Numbered from the stretch's first letter, positions 17,738-27,384 are shown. The stretch: DNA of 64,000 nucleotides from Acinetobacter sp. NIPH 2699 (GCF_022549355.1 NZ_JAKZGL010000008.1:1-64000); one strand, 5' to 3'. The notes: generated by a model from the sequence alone, not told the origin. Translations and numbers: made by a program.

Positions 17738-18880
17738 TTATCGATGTGTATGAATGGACATAACCAGTCCAAAAGTAGACATCAGCGTTATAATCGCAGT
17801 TCCGCCATAACTCATGAACGGCAAAGGCACACCTACTACGGGTAAAATACCACTGACCATACCTGCATTTACAAATACATAAACAAAAAATGACAAACCA
17901 AATGCACCCGCGATCAAACGTCCATAGTTATGGAAGCTTTGTAACCCGATTTGGAAGGTTCTAAAAATAATAGCCAAATAGAGAAGAATCAGCAGTGTGA
18001 CACCGATGAGACCAAATTCTTCAGAATATGCAGCAATAATAAAGTCGGTATGACCTTCAGGAAGAAAATGCAGGTGGGATTGCGTACCTTCTAAAAAGCC
18101 TTTTCCAGAGAGTCCACCTGAACCAATCGCGGTTTTGGATTGAATAATATTCCAACCTGTACCTAAGGCATCTGCTTCTGGATTTAAAAGTGTCAGTACG
18201 CGTTGACGTTGGTAACCATGCAGTAAAAATGTCCATGCAATCGGGATAATAACAGCAACAGCACCAGCGGCCGCAGCGATCAGTTTCCAAGATAAACCAC
18301 TTAAAAAGAGTACAAAGATACCGCTTGCGAGAACAAGTAATGACGTGCCTAAATCTGGTTGCTCTGCGATGAGTAAAAAAGGAATGATAATCAGGACTAA
18401 TGACAGCATGACTTGAGAAAAGCTAGGAGGCAGTGCTTTGCGGGACAAGAACCACGCAATCATCATGGGCATACCGATTTTCATAAACTCGCTGGGTTGT
18501 ACACTACCGAAACCTGGAATATCAATCCAGCGTTGTGCTCCCATACGCACTTCACCAAAAATCATGACGGCAAGCAGTGACAGCACGCCGAAAGCATAAA
18601 AGTAGGGGGAGAATGCTTGATACACTTTTGGCGGAATTTGAGCCAAGCTCAACATAACTCCAAAACCGATGCCAAAACTTATCGCTTGCCGAGTCACTAA
18701 GCCAACATTTTGAGCGGAAGCACTATATAAAATAGTCAATCCAAGTGCGGCATTTAAGATTAAAAACAGGCAAAGCCATGGATCAATGTGTAATTGTTGC
18801 CAACGAGAAAGCTGCGTGGCAGTGCTTAAACCATCACGAGGCGCTTGACGCAAAAATTTGTATTGTGAGCTTGGGGACAT
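17738..18880 (-). CDS. rodA: Rod-shape-determining SEDS glycosyltransferase RodA
   Basis: A 380-residue SEDS-family integral membrane protein with about ten hydrophobic helices. RodA polymerises glycan strands for lateral wall growth together with PBP2. Recognisable features are RWIDIPGFGSVQPSEFMKI, ILIAEQPDLGTSLLVL (with the functionally important Asp after Pro in QPDLG), LTLLNPEADALGTGWNIIQS, FLPEGHTDFI and GVPLPFMSYGGTAIIT. Length matches the family. It lies immediately upstream of mltB, a common wall-synthesis grouping; mrdA (PBP2) is not in the window. Confidence 0.93.
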   Translation of the reverse strand: MSPSSQYKFLRQAPRDGLSTATQLSRWQQLHIDPWLCLFLILNAALGLTILYSASAQNVGLVTRQAISFGIGFGVMLSLAQIPPKVYQAFSPYFYAFGVLSLLAVMIFGEVRMGAQRWIDIPGFGSVQPSEFMKIGMPMMIAWFLSRKALPPSFSQVMLSLVLIIIPFLLIAEQPDLGTSLLVLASGIFVLFLSGLSWKLIAAAAGAVAVIIPIAWTFLLHGYQRQRVLTLLNPEADALGTGWNIIQSKTAIGSGGLSGKGFLEGTQSHLHFLPEGHTDFIIAAYSEEFGLIGVTLLILLYLAIIFRTFQIGLQSFHNYGRLIAGAFGLSFFVYVFVNAGMVSGILPVVGVPLPFMSYGGTAIITLMSTFGLVMSIHTHR

Positions 18881-18987
18881 GCGATTCTAGATCAAGTAAA
18901 TCAAGGCTTTGAGAATGCTAACATAAACGCTGATTTAGACAATGAAAATTTAGAAATTGTGACACTTATACGTTTTTATTCGGTATA

Positions 18988-19019
18988 AAAAAGCGGCTAT
19001 TTTGTAATAGCCGCTTTTT
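18988..19019 (-). terminator. Intrinsic terminator downstream of the ABC/queF cluster
   Basis: A perfect 14-bp stem AAAAAGCGGCTATT/AATAGCCGCTTTTT with loop TTGT, 14 bases after the stop of the last cluster gene at 19033. The T-run at the stem end makes it effective in either direction. Confidence 0.88.
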
Positions 19020-19032
19020 CAGCAATAGCGGC

Positions 19033-19692
19033 TTATTTCTGTATTAACAATTGGTCAAAATGTTTAGTAAACACTGCAAGCTCAGCTTGGCTTAGACTTG
19101 GAATTAATTTCTTAATTACAATGTGAACGGCTGTCTCTACACCGCTGGTTGCAACACTTGCAACACCACGTTTTACCATACCCAAACCAAGTGTTTTATT
19201 GTACTCAGTCATAAAATGGTGAATCAATGCATCGGCAAACGTTTTGAACTGCTGTGTTAGCGCATTACGTTGTTCTTTACCATTACCAGCTTCAACTTCT
19301 GCAAAACTTTTTTTCATATCAGCGACCAGACTATCGGGTAGTACAGTACCAATACGTTGTTTACCTTCATTGTCGATAAACAGACTTTTTTCCATGAATG
19401 CTAATGATTCTAGCACTTGATCATTTGATGTTTTACCTAACAGTTGTTTCATTAAGGTCGAAACAATGCTGCGAATTTTTTGAGCAAGTTCTTCAGTGGT
19501 ATCTCGTTTGTCACTTGGTGGAAATTGTTGAACCAAATGAACCAACATGGTGTCAATTAACTCATCAGTAAGCTGTAGAGAAATTTTGTCACGTAAAGGG
19601 TATTGTGGCTCTTTACTGTCTCGATTGGCTTGTGCAAGTTGAATATCCTGACTCAAGCTTGCTGAAGGAAGAATACCGAAATAACTGGTCAT
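19033..19692 (-). CDS. Hypothetical protein
   Basis: A 219-residue protein I do not recognise. It is rich in alpha-helix with charged and hydrophobic repeats (ELIDTMLVHLVQQF, IRSIVSTLMKQLLG, KTFADALIHHFMTEY, VHIVIKKLIPSLSQAELAVF). It has no signal peptide, membrane helix, cysteines in pairs or nucleotide-binding motif, so it is probably cytoplasmic. It follows queF by 33 bases on the same strand and precedes a strong terminator, so it is probably the last gene of the ABC-transporter/queF cluster. A function linked to tRNA modification cannot be supported. Confidence 0.65.
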   Translation of the reverse strand: MTSYFGILPSASLSQDIQLAQANRDSKEPQYPLRDKISLQLTDELIDTMLVHLVQQFPPSDKRDTTEELAQKIRSIVSTLMKQLLGKTSNDQVLESLAFMEKSLFIDNEGKQRIGTVLPDSLVADMKKSFAEVEAGNGKEQRNALTQQFKTFADALIHHFMTEYNKTLGLGMVKRGVASVATSGVETAVHIVIKKLIPSLSQAELAVFTKHFDQLLIQK

Positions 19693-19725
19693 TGAAAAAC
19701 GTCCTCTATATCAAATTTATTCGTT

Positions 19726-20541
19726 TTATTGTCGTGCCAAGCGAATTGGCTCGGGCATCCATGACAAATCTGAAACTCGACATGGATTAATATCCAATCC
19801 TCCACGACGAGTATAAGTTGCATAGACCATCAACTTTTCTGGCTTAAGCAGTTGCCAAATATCCGCAAATATTTGCTCGACACATTGCTCATGAAAACCA
19901 TTATGCTGACGGTACGAGATAATATAAGCTAATATGCTGCGATAACAAGGTCTTTTACCTTGAAAACGAATAAAAACAGTGCCCCAATCTGGCTGTCCAG
20001 TCACAGGACAATTACTTCTGAGCAGATGTGAGTAAAGCTCAATTTCTACATCGTCTGGCATCGCAGTATCGAGTTGCAACAAAGTTGAATCGGGATGCTC
20101 AGATAAACGCTCAGGAATAAGTTCATCAATACAAATACCCGTAGGTTGAGTAATCTTTAGATCATCCACCTGAAAGAGTTGAAGCTCAACATTTGCACCA
20201 GCGGCTTTTGATAAATCTCGTTCAACAGTTTCAATAAATGCTGTTTTTGAATCAAATTGAGTGAAGTTCAAACTATTGAAATAAAGCTTGAGTGATTTTG
20301 ATTCAATTAGATTTGGAGAGCTTGCTGGCAAAGTGATGCGACCAATCGCGACTTGGGGTAATCCGTGAGGGTTTAACCAAGAAACTTCAAAAACATGCCA
20401 CCAATCTTTACCTTGAGTAATCCCTACAACATTTGCGTATTGTTGACGAGACTCAGCCCGAGCGATTGGAAATAAAACTTCTGGCTGATATTGAGTCGGA
20501 TATTGGGTTTCTTGACCCAACAAAGAATGTTCTACACTCAT
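19726..20541 (-). CDS. queF: NADPH-dependent 7-cyano-7-deazaguanine reductase QueF
   Basis: A 271-residue QueF of the long (two-domain, YqcD) type, which reduces preQ0 to preQ1 in queuosine biosynthesis. The QueF motif is ESKSLKLYFNSLNFTQF. The active-site cysteine that forms the thioimide is in LLRSNCPVTGQPDWGTV, and the substrate-binding His-Glu is in QHNGFHEQCVEQIF. Its start overlaps the end of the ABC permease gene by four bases (ATGA), so the two are translationally coupled. The later pathway enzyme queH is also in this window at 62.8-63.5 kb, not linked. Confidence 0.93.
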   Translation of the reverse strand: MSVEHSLLGQETQYPTQYQPEVLFPIARAESRQQYANVVGITQGKDWWHVFEVSWLNPHGLPQVAIGRITLPASSPNLIESKSLKLYFNSLNFTQFDSKTAFIETVERDLSKAAGANVELQLFQVDDLKITQPTGICIDELIPERLSEHPDSTLLQLDTAMPDDVEIELYSHLLRSNCPVTGQPDWGTVFIRFQGKRPCYRSILAYIISYRQHNGFHEQCVEQIFADIWQLLKPEKLMVYATYTRRGGLDINPCRVSDLSWMPEPIRLARQ

Positions 20542-21311
20542 TCACGCATTCCTGAACCACGAGCTAATAGATGGTATGCAATTGCATAGAGGACAACACA
20601 GCATAAGGTCACAATGGCTAATGAAAGCGAAACATTGACATCACTATGCCCCAAAATACCAAAACGGAAGGCATTGACCATATATACAATTGGGTTAATT
20701 AAAGATAAATTTTGCCAAAATGGGCTTAATGCACTAATGGCATAGAATACACCGCCTAAATAGGTTAGGGGTGTCAGTACAAAAGTCGGGATAATGGAAA
20801 TATCATCAAATGACTTTGCATAAACAGCGTTGATGAAACCACCAAGTGAAAATAATAATGAAGTAATAATGACCGTATAAATAGTCACAAAGAAATTATG
20901 AATTTCTAGATGGGTAAAGAACAAGCTCATGATGGTTACAATCAAGCCAACCAATACCCCACGAGATACGCCACCGATTACATAACCCCATAGGATGAGG
21001 TGTAAAGGTACAGGGCTCATAATCAGTTCTTCGATGCTTTTTTGGAATTTTGCGCTAAAGAAACTTGAGGATACATTGGCATAACTGTTGGTGATGACCG
21101 CCATCATAATTAAACCGGGGATAATAAACTGCATGTAGCTAAAGCCACCCATTTCACCAATGCGTGAGCCAACTAAGTTACCAAAAATCACAAAGTACAA
21201 GCTCATGGTGATTGCAGGCGGTAAGAGGGTTTGTGGCCAGATCCGCATAAAACGGCGAATTTCTTTAACAACTAAAGTCCAGAGAGCGGTTTTTAATTGA
21301 CTAAAGTTCAT
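20538..21311 (-). CDS. ABC-2 type transporter permease
   Basis: A 257-residue inner-membrane permease of the ABC-2 family, similar in size and features to E. coli YadH. It has about six hydrophobic helices, the segment GGFSYMQFIIPGLIMM, and the ABC-2 signature region SFDDISIIPTFVLTPLTYLGGVFY followed by LSPFWQNLSLINPIVYMVNAFR. It would form a transporter with the ATPase encoded directly upstream, whose gene it overlaps by four bases. The substrate is unknown. It likewise overlaps queF, so the three genes form one tight unit. Confidence 0.88.
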   Translation of the reverse strand: MNFSQLKTALWTLVVKEIRRFMRIWPQTLLPPAITMSLYFVIFGNLVGSRIGEMGGFSYMQFIIPGLIMMAVITNSYANVSSSFFSAKFQKSIEELIMSPVPLHLILWGYVIGGVSRGVLVGLIVTIMSLFFTHLEIHNFFVTIYTVIITSLLFSLGGFINAVYAKSFDDISIIPTFVLTPLTYLGGVFYAISALSPFWQNLSLINPIVYMVNAFRFGILGHSDVNVSLSLAIVTLCCVVLYAIAYHLLARGSGMRE

Positions 21312-22243
21312 TGATCCGCTCCTGTAAGATTCTTCTCAACCATTTTCACGAATAGTTCTTCTAAGCGGTTCGATTTATTACGCATACTACTGACGTGGAT
21401 ATTTTGTGACTGTAACAATAAGAATAAATCATTCATATTATGTGCTTTATCCATCGTCACTTCTAAGGTCACAGAATCAATTAAATTAAAGTTGAAACCG
21501 ATAATATTAAAATTAATTGAATGGATCGGCTCAGCTAAATCAAAAATGAATGATTCTTCATTCATCTGATTAAGGAAACCTTTCATTGAAGTGTCTTCTT
21601 TAATGACGCCACGATCAATGATTGCAATACGACGGCATAACACTTCAGCCTCTTCAAGATAGTGAGTGGTCAGAATGATGGAGGTCCCATTCTCATTCAT
21701 CTCCGTCAGGAAGTCCCACATTGAGCGACGTAACTCAATATCGACACCCGCAGTCGGCTCATCCAGAATCAGCAACTTCGGTTCGTGCATCATGGCACGT
21801 GCAATCATTAGGCGGCGTTTCATACCACCAGAGAGCATACGAGATTGAATATTACGTTTGTCCCATAAGCCCAGTTTTTCTAAATACAATTCAGCACGTT
21901 GTTCAGCCAGTTTTTTAGGAATGCCGTAATAACCTGCTTGGGTCACTAAAATATCAAAGGTTTTTTCAAATTGACCAAAATTGAATTCTTGAGGAACAAC
22001 ACCAAGACATTGCTTTGCATGTGAAGGGTGGGTATCTAAATTATGCCCAAAAATTTCAACTGAACCCGATGTTTTTTTGGTTAAAGAGCTAATGATACTA
22101 ATCGTCGTCGATTTACCTGCACCATTAGGTCCTAATAATGCATAAAATTCACCTTCGGGCACGGTTAAATTAATACCTTTTAACGCCTGAAAACCATTAC
22201 GATAAGTTTTGGACAAATCGCTCAGCACCAAAGCATCAGTCAT
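21308..22243 (-). CDS. ABC transporter ATP-binding protein
   Basis: A 311-residue ABC ATPase similar to E. coli YadG. Walker A is LLGPNGAGKSTT (about residues 37-48), the Q-loop is VVPQEFNFGQ, the signature RMLSGGMKRRLMIARAM, Walker B LLILDEPTAGVD and the switch His is in LTTHYLEEAE. It powers the ABC-2 permease encoded next. The C-terminal about 90 residues are an extra regulatory segment common to this subfamily. It is the first gene of the minus-strand cluster with the permease, queF and the hypothetical gene; the promoter must lie in the 275 bp before the tRNA gene. Confidence 0.9.
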   Translation of the reverse strand: MTDALVLSDLSKTYRNGFQALKGINLTVPEGEFYALLGPNGAGKSTTISIISSLTKKTSGSVEIFGHNLDTHPSHAKQCLGVVPQEFNFGQFEKTFDILVTQAGYYGIPKKLAEQRAELYLEKLGLWDKRNIQSRMLSGGMKRRLMIARAMMHEPKLLILDEPTAGVDIELRRSMWDFLTEMNENGTSIILTTHYLEEAEVLCRRIAIIDRGVIKEDTSMKGFLNQMNEESFIFDLAEPIHSINFNIIGFNFNLIDSVTLEVTMDKAHNMNDLFLLLQSQNIHVSSMRNKSNRLEELFVKMVEKNLTGADQ

Positions 22244-22478
22244 GAATGTCTCACGTTGTTAAATAGAATGAGTATTCTGAGCGATATGACTCAATAAACC
22301 AAGTGGAAAAATAGGTTTATGGCGTGTTAAAAATGGAACGTTGAGTATTCAACTCATTTGAATTCATCATAACGTTAAGCTTTAGGATTTAATTGTTTCA
22401 AAAATAACGAGATTGCTTTCCCAAAGCGAATAATCGTTGTTTTAATAGACAAAAAGTGTTTTTGTTTGAAGGTATATA

Positions 22479-22507
22479 TTTACCTATATGTTTTTTTTGC
22501 CTATGAT
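22479..22507 (+). promoter_or_regulatory. Promoter of the tRNA-Arg gene
   Basis: A -35-like TTTACC (22479-22484) and a -10-like TATGAT (22502-22507) are separated by 17 bp. This places the transcription start a few bases before the mature tRNA end at 22519. Inferred from spacing and position only. Confidence 0.5.
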
Positions 22508-22518
22508 GTGCCTCGCAT

Positions 22519-22594
22519 GCGCTCATAGCTCAACTGGATAGAGTACAGGTCTCCGAAGCCTGTGGCGTGGGTTCGAGTCCCGCTGAGCGCACCA
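22519..22594 (+). tRNA. tRNA-Arg (anticodon CCG)
   Basis: A 76-base cloverleaf with encoded CCA. The acceptor stem is GCGCTCA paired with TGAGCGC (7 bp). The D arm is GCTC..GAGT, the anticodon arm is CAGGT-CTCCGAA-GCCTG with CCG in the loop, and the T arm contains GTTCGAGTCC. It reads the rare arginine codon CGG. It is a single gene with no adjoining tRNAs. No integrase or duplicated 3' end is nearby, so it does not appear to carry an integrated element here. Confidence 0.96.
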
Positions 22595-22663
22595 ATTCTA
22601 TTTATTCTCTTGGTTTCTCTCTTTCATATAAAGCAACTTAATTTTAAAATTTCTTGGTTAAAA

Positions 22664-23245
22664 CTATAAATGTTGCACCGAATAATTGATCAGTTTCAAG
22701 GTTTGATTGAGTTGGTTGGGTGAAATACGCGACTCTTGTAACGATGTAATCCATTGCATTTGGCATGTTTTGAGCTGCTGTGGTGTTTTTGTTGACTGAA
22801 TCTTTTGGATTAACGGTTTCGCCATTAAGCCGCAATAAGTTGTAAGCGTGTGAATCATGATTTGTTGAATTTCAACGAAAGGCAGTTTTTCTAAACTAAT
22901 AATTTCTTCAGTTTCGATATTCTGAGTTGGCGTTACCACGACTTGTTGTTGTGTTTCCTGTGTTGGAATTGACTGAGCTAAATGAGTCACTTCACTATTT
23001 TGTCTGGTTAAATCTTCTTTAATTGTCGTTTTTACTGTTGGTGTTACTTGCTGAGCCAATAAGCCCATATCAATTAATTGTTGAACTAGTTCGCTAGGCG
23101 CAATTCTTTCTTTGTAGTCATGATCAAGTGTTTGGAAATCTTCATGATCAATTAAAAGTAATAAACGGCGTTGACGTGCATTCAAAGTTATATTGCGTTG
23201 TTGTAAGGCATGTTGCCCGAGTTCTGTTTTAAAAAAATGTGACAT
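22664..23245 (-). CDS. Hypothetical protein
   Basis: A 193-residue protein I do not recognise. The N-terminal 70 residues (LNARQRRLLLLIDHEDFQTL ... APSELVQQLIDMGLLAQ) look like a small winged-helix or response-regulator-associated helical domain. The middle is low-complexity and rich in Thr/Gln (TPTVKTTIKEDLTRQNSE), and the C-terminal part is helical. No signal peptide or membrane segment is present. I start at the ATG at 23245 because GGGGGGAAAG lies directly before it; an upstream in-frame ATG at 23263 has no such site. It stands alone between the tRNA gene and the exonuclease gene. Confidence 0.65.
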   Translation of the reverse strand: MSHFFKTELGQHALQQRNITLNARQRRLLLLIDHEDFQTLDHDYKERIAPSELVQQLIDMGLLAQQVTPTVKTTIKEDLTRQNSEVTHLAQSIPTQETQQQVVVTPTQNIETEEIISLEKLPFVEIQQIMIHTLTTYCGLMAKPLIQKIQSTKTPQQLKTCQMQWITSLQESRISPNQLNQTLKLINYSVQHL

Positions 23246-23341
23246 CTTTCCCCCCAAAATCAAAATTTTGATAGGGGGTAAGATACGTTTGAATAATGAC
23301 AGTTATGTTAATAAATTATTAAATATCATTAAGTTGATATT

Positions 23342-24034
23342 TTATTTGATGAGTTTCGTCTCTAACGCCTTGCGTAAATAAATATCTAAATCATCTTGGC
23401 GTAGTAACCATTGAATATAGTCAGCAGGCAAGTCTTGAATCGCTGTACCTTTATGTTTGCCAAAAGTAATGGTTTTAGGAATACGTGCTTCTTCTGAAGC
23501 AATATAAAGTTGCTCAATATCTTGAATATTGAGTTGGTGAATAATGTGCATCAAAATATTGGCGGTTAAGATGATATCTGCATCAGCACGATGTGCACCT
23601 TTTAACATTTCTCGAGCTTTATCACTGCCTTTAGAAATTAAGTAAATTAAAGCCGAAATATTGTGCGCTTCAGCATCTTCCCATACTCGACGCGCGAGCG
23701 CTAAGGTGCAAATAGGTTTTAACTTTGAGGTATCTACGCCACATTTTGCGATGGCTGTAATATCGTAATCAACGTTATGACCAATGATATAAGTGGTGTG
23801 TTCTGGCAGTTGGAACTCATTGTAAAAGGGTTGATCAATCAAATCTGATTCTAAAATATGATGCACAGCCATTGCGGCAAAAGAAATGGGCTGACCAACT
23901 TGATAGAGTTGATCGAAGATTTTCTTTTTATCTAAGCTTAATTTTCCATTTTCTATTTCGATGGGGGCATAGGCGATTTCAATTGGCAAGCCATTTAGTG
24001 TATGTGTTTCAGTATCTAAGATAATGGCCTGCAT
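23342..24034 (-). CDS. DEDDh 3'-5' exonuclease with C-terminal DUF3820 domain (ExoX-like)
   Basis: A 230-residue protein. The N-terminal about 165 residues form a DnaQ-type exonuclease: ExoI motif ILDTETHTL, ExoII GHNVDYDITAI and ExoIII HRADADIIL, giving the acidic metal ligands and the DEDDh histidine. The C-terminal part TFGKHKGTAIQDLPADYIQWLLRQ is a DUF3820 domain, often fused to or encoded near such exonucleases. The likely role is degradation or repair of single-stranded nucleic acid in the cytoplasm. The exact substrate is not known. Monocistronic by context. Confidence 0.82.
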   Translation of the reverse strand: MQAIILDTETHTLNGLPIEIAYAPIEIENGKLSLDKKKIFDQLYQVGQPISFAAMAVHHILESDLIDQPFYNEFQLPEHTTYIIGHNVDYDITAIAKCGVDTSKLKPICTLALARRVWEDAEAHNISALIYLISKGSDKAREMLKGAHRADADIILTANILMHIIHQLNIQDIEQLYIASEEARIPKTITFGKHKGTAIQDLPADYIQWLLRQDDLDIYLRKALETKLIK

Positions 24035-24286
24035 AATGTTAAACCTAAGATGAATTTATAATTTTATTATCTTACAAGAAATTCGATAAAAGCGGGGTGA
24101 ATGATCGATTGTACGCTTTGATTTTTTAGAAATTTGAGTGGGTATTGCATAAATAAAAATCAAAAATAGAATTAATGGTCAAAAAGTACTTGAAACAATT
24201 TTGTAATAAGCGTATTTCTTGTTGTTGTAATAGCCTTAGAGTAACTAAGGATAAAATCATAAATAAAATAGTTAAGGAAAAACAAG

Positions 24287-25516
24287 ATGCATATGAAGTT
24301 ATTAACGGTTGCAATACTAGGTTCAACTTTATTTTTGACAGCCTGTGGTAGTGATGATGATACAACTTATACATCCAAACCAGATATACCTGAAAATAAT
24401 ATCAAAGATCCTGTAGTTCATATAGATACATACAATGCAACTGATATGAGTGCGATTGCGGGTGAAAGTCTAATAATGACTTATAAGATGTTAGGGATTA
24501 ATAATAAAGAAGTTCATGCAACCTCTTTAGTTTTTACACCTAAAGATACACCTCCAGTAGGAGGTTGGCCAATCGTTGTTTGGGCACATGGAACCACTGG
24601 AGTTGCAGACAAGTGTGCACCTAGTCGTAATGCAACGAATGATTATATAAAAGGTATGATCAGCCAATTACTTGCCGCAGGCTATGTTGTTGTGGCGCCT
24701 GATTATGAAGGACTCGGTGAACCTAGTGGAAAAGAATTGCACCCGTTTCTGAATCTTAAAAGTGAAGCCTATTCAATTACTGATGCGGTGGTTGCAGCGC
24801 GAGATTATTTAAAAAATAAAGTTAATACCAAATGGGTTACTGTTGGTCACTCACAGGGTGGTCAGGCTGCATTAGGCGCTGCACAATACCAATCTCGAGC
24901 AAAATTAAATTACAAGGGTACAGTTGCTATTGCACCTGCCTCCAATCTAGATTTAATTTTGACGTTGGGAGAGAAATCCGTTGAAGGTCAACCTGCATCA
25001 ATACAGATCCCAGTTTATGCAAGTCTGGATACGTTCACTGCACTTATTACAGCAGGACTGCGAAATCCAAACCCGAGTCTACAATATAATCAAATTTTTA
25101 AAAATCCGACTGCACAAATTGCGCAGCAATATGCTGAAACAGAATGTTCTGGTGATATTGGGAATGCCTTTGGTTATAGTATGACTCAATATGATCAGAC
25201 TACTGGAAGTTTAAATGGTTATGGTCGTACACAAGATAACTTCTTGGACCTCTCTGTCGTTAAAAACTTTACCAATAAAGATAGCCAACCTTTAACAGTT
25301 AAAATCAGTACACCAATCACGATTTATCAGGGAACCAATGACACAACAGTTCCACGTTTTGCAACTAATATTTTGGTAAACTCCGCGCAGCAAAAAGGTA
25401 CACCTATCCAGTATATTACTGATGATAGTAGCCTAGTAAAATGGGATCATGGGACAGCATATGTACTGAACATTGAAAATATAGTCAATGATGTAGAGAC
25501 TATGCTTTCTAAGTAA
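24287..25516 (+). CDS. Secretory-type lipase/esterase lipoprotein (alpha/beta hydrolase)
   Basis: A 409-residue exported hydrolase. The signal peptide ends in a lipobox, LFLTAC (Cys at about residue 20), so it is probably a lipoprotein. The alpha/beta-hydrolase triad is visible: Ser in VTVGHSQGGQAALG, Asp in YQGTNDTTVPRF and His in KWDHGTAYVLN. The oxyanion segment is VVWAHGTTGVAD. The arrangement resembles the LIP (secretory lipase) family. The natural substrate is unknown. AAGGA lies about 9 bases before the ATG; a second in-frame ATG follows two codons later. A 9-bp hairpin after the gene may end transcription. Confidence 0.85.
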   Translation: MHMKLLTVAILGSTLFLTACGSDDDTTYTSKPDIPENNIKDPVVHIDTYNATDMSAIAGESLIMTYKMLGINNKEVHATSLVFTPKDTPPVGGWPIVVWAHGTTGVADKCAPSRNATNDYIKGMISQLLAAGYVVVAPDYEGLGEPSGKELHPFLNLKSEAYSITDAVVAARDYLKNKVNTKWVTVGHSQGGQAALGAAQYQSRAKLNYKGTVAIAPASNLDLILTLGEKSVEGQPASIQIPVYASLDTFTALITAGLRNPNPSLQYNQIFKNPTAQIAQQYAETECSGDIGNAFGYSMTQYDQTTGSLNGYGRTQDNFLDLSVVKNFTNKDSQPLTVKISTPITIYQGTNDTTVPRFATNILVNSAQQKGTPIQYITDDSSLVKWDHGTAYVLNIENIVNDVETMLSK

Positions 25517-25913
25517 TTCAAGTAGCAGGAATAATTTACTAGTAAGTTATTCCTGAAATTTTACATAAGAGATAACAGCATATGCGTATTTGTGCCAATA
25601 AAGCTTTCTCTTGTTCTATTTGATTTGAATATTGGCCATTTCTAACATAATAAGAATCATATATTTTTAGATGTTGAATTTTACCTTTGACTCTAATCAT
25701 TTTATCTCAATCGTTATTTATAAAGCATGATGACTATGGTGATGATCAGGATAAAAAAACTCTTAATTAATTAAAGAGTGAATTTTCATAAAAATGAGCA
25801 ATTTTTATTGGGAAGTGAGTAAACTTCATTCTGCTTAATCATAAACTTCATGCTATAATTCGCACCAATCTTTAGCACGGCTTAAAAGCCCTAATTTATA
25901 GGACCCTCCGCTA
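25517..25913. promoter_or_regulatory. Intergenic region with lipase 3' hairpin and glyA promoter
   Basis: About 400 bp without a gene. At 25526-25555 CAGGAATAA and TTATTCCTG form an inverted repeat with palindromic TTACTAGTAA between the arms, a possible weak terminator. An extended -10 TGCTATAAT lies at 25851-25859, about 55 bases before glyA. The glyA leader has AGGA upstream of the start. I see no riboswitch that I can name. Confidence 0.55.
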
Positions 25914-27167
25914 ATGTTTGCCAATATTTCTATTGCTGAATTTGATCCAGAAATAGCTCAAGCGATTACTTCTGAAGGCGTACGCCAAGAAGCTCATATT
26001 GAGTTGATCGCATCTGAAAACTATTGCTCTCCAGCTGTAATGGAAGCACAGGGATCAAAACTTACTAACAAATATGCAGAAGGCTATCCTGGCAAACGCT
26101 ATTATGGCGGTTGTGAATATGTGGATGTCATCGAACAACTTGCAATTGATCGTGCAAAAGAATTGTTCGGTGCGGATTACGCAAACGTTCAACCACATGC
26201 TGGTTCTCAAGCAAACTCTGCTGTTTATTTAGCGCTTCTTAATCCAGGCGATACAGTATTAGGGATGAGCTTGGCTCATGGTGGTCACTTGACTCACGGT
26301 GCTAAAGTTAGCTTCTCTGGTAAAACCTATAATGCGATTCAGTATGGTTTAAATACTGAAACTGGCGAAATCGACTATGAAGAAGTTGAGCGTTTAGCTT
26401 TAGAACACAAACCGCGTATGATCGTGGCGGGTTTCTCTGCTTATAGCCAAATCGTTGATTGGCAGCGTTTCCGTGACATCGCTGACAAAGTAGGTGCATA
26501 CCTTTTTGTTGATATGGCGCATGTTGCTGGTTTAGTTGCAGCGGGTGTTTATCCAAACCCAGTGCAAATTGCTGACGTAACAACAACGACGACGCATAAA
26601 ACACTTCGTGGCCCGCGTTCGGGTTTAATCCTTGCGAAAGCAAATGAAGAAATTGAGAAAAAACTTCAATCTGCTGTTTTCCCAGGCAACCAAGGTGGTC
26701 CTTTGATGCATGCGATTGCTGCTAAAGCAATCTGTTTCAAAGAAGCGATGTCAGAAGAGTTTAAGACTTACCAACAACAAGTTGTTAAGAATGCTCAAGC
26801 GATGGCTGAAGTATTCATTTCACGTGGTTACGATGTGGTTTCTGGCGGTACGGAAAACCATTTATTCTTGTTGTCACTCATCAAGCAAGATGTAACAGGT
26901 AAAGAAGCTGATGCTTGGTTAGGCGCTGCTCATGTTACAGTAAACAAAAATGCTGTACCAAATGATCCACGTTCTCCATTCGTGACTTCGGGTATTCGTA
27001 TTGGTACACCTGCGGTTACAACTCGTGGTTTCGGTGAAGCAGAAGTGCGTGAACTTGCTGGTTGGATCGCTGACATTATTGATAGCAAAGGTGATGAGAA
27101 AGTCATCGCTGATGTTAAAGCTAAAGTTGAAACAGTCTGTGCAAAATTCCCAGTATACGTAAACTAA
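25914..27167 (+). CDS. glyA: Serine hydroxymethyltransferase
   Basis: A 417-residue PLP enzyme converting serine and tetrahydrofolate to glycine and methylene-tetrahydrofolate, the main one-carbon source. Family features: [65 protein letters not shown] and the PLP lysine in [14 protein letters not shown]. Length and sequence are typical and no residue looks missing. It has its own promoter and a strong terminator, so it is monocistronic. Confidence 0.97.
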   Translation: MFANISIAEFDPEIAQAITSEGVRQEAHIELIASENYCSPAVMEAQGSKLTNKYAEGYPGKRYYGGCEYVDVIEQLAIDRAKELFGADYANVQPHAGSQANSAVYLALLNPGDTVLGMSLAHGGHLTHGAKVSFSGKTYNAIQYGLNTETGEIDYEEVERLALEHKPRMIVAGFSAYSQIVDWQRFRDIADKVGAYLFVDMAHVAGLVAAGVYPNPVQIADVTTTTTHKTLRGPRSGLILAKANEEIEKKLQSAVFPGNQGGPLMHAIAAKAICFKEAMSEEFKTYQQQVVKNAQAMAEVFISRGYDVVSGGTENHLFLLSLIKQDVTGKEADAWLGAAHVTVNKNAVPNDPRSPFVTSGIRIGTPAVTTRGFGEAEVRELAGWIADIIDSKGDEKVIADVKAKVETVCAKFPVYVN

Positions 27168-27178
27168 TTTGTAAAGTT

Positions 27179-27204
27179 AAAAAAGCGCCGTAAGGCGCTT
27201 TTTT
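27179..27204 (+). terminator. Intrinsic terminator after glyA
   Basis: Stem AAAAGCGCC/GGCGCTTTT with loop GTAA, followed by further T residues, 12 bases after the glyA stop. Confidence 0.92.
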
Positions 27205-27252
27205 ATTGTCTAGTTATAGCTAAGAGCTGACTCAGACTTCGTTTTGAAATTT

Positions 27253-27272
27253 GACAAAGGATCGCCTTTGTC
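27253..27272. repeat. Perfect 20-bp palindrome-type inverted repeat
   Basis: GACAAAGG-ATCG-CCTTTGTC forms an 8-bp perfect stem with a 4-base loop. It lies between the glyA terminator and the terminator of the convergent glycine-zipper gene. It lacks a T-tract, so it is not a standard terminator. It may belong to a dispersed repeat or be a protein-binding site. Confidence 0.5.
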
Positions 27273-27354
27273 TATGTTTCATGCCTTATCTTGCGGAGGA
27301 ATTCTCTCGCGTCTGATTTTTGATAGCAGTCTTTACATTAAAAATTGGGTCAAC

Positions 27355-27377
27355 AAAAAAGCACCCGAAGGTGCTTT
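27355..27377 (-). terminator. Intrinsic terminator after the glycine-zipper gene
   Basis: Stem AAAGCACC/GGTGCTTT with loop CGAA. On the minus strand the stem is followed by a run of T residues (complement of 27355-27360), 8 bases after the stop codon. Confidence 0.88.
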
Positions 27378-27384
27378 ATTTGAA

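Noticed and set aside
22519..22594. tRNA-Arg gene as an attachment site of an integrated element
   Set aside because: No integrase and no repeated tRNA 3' end were seen on either side; flanking genes look like core genes.
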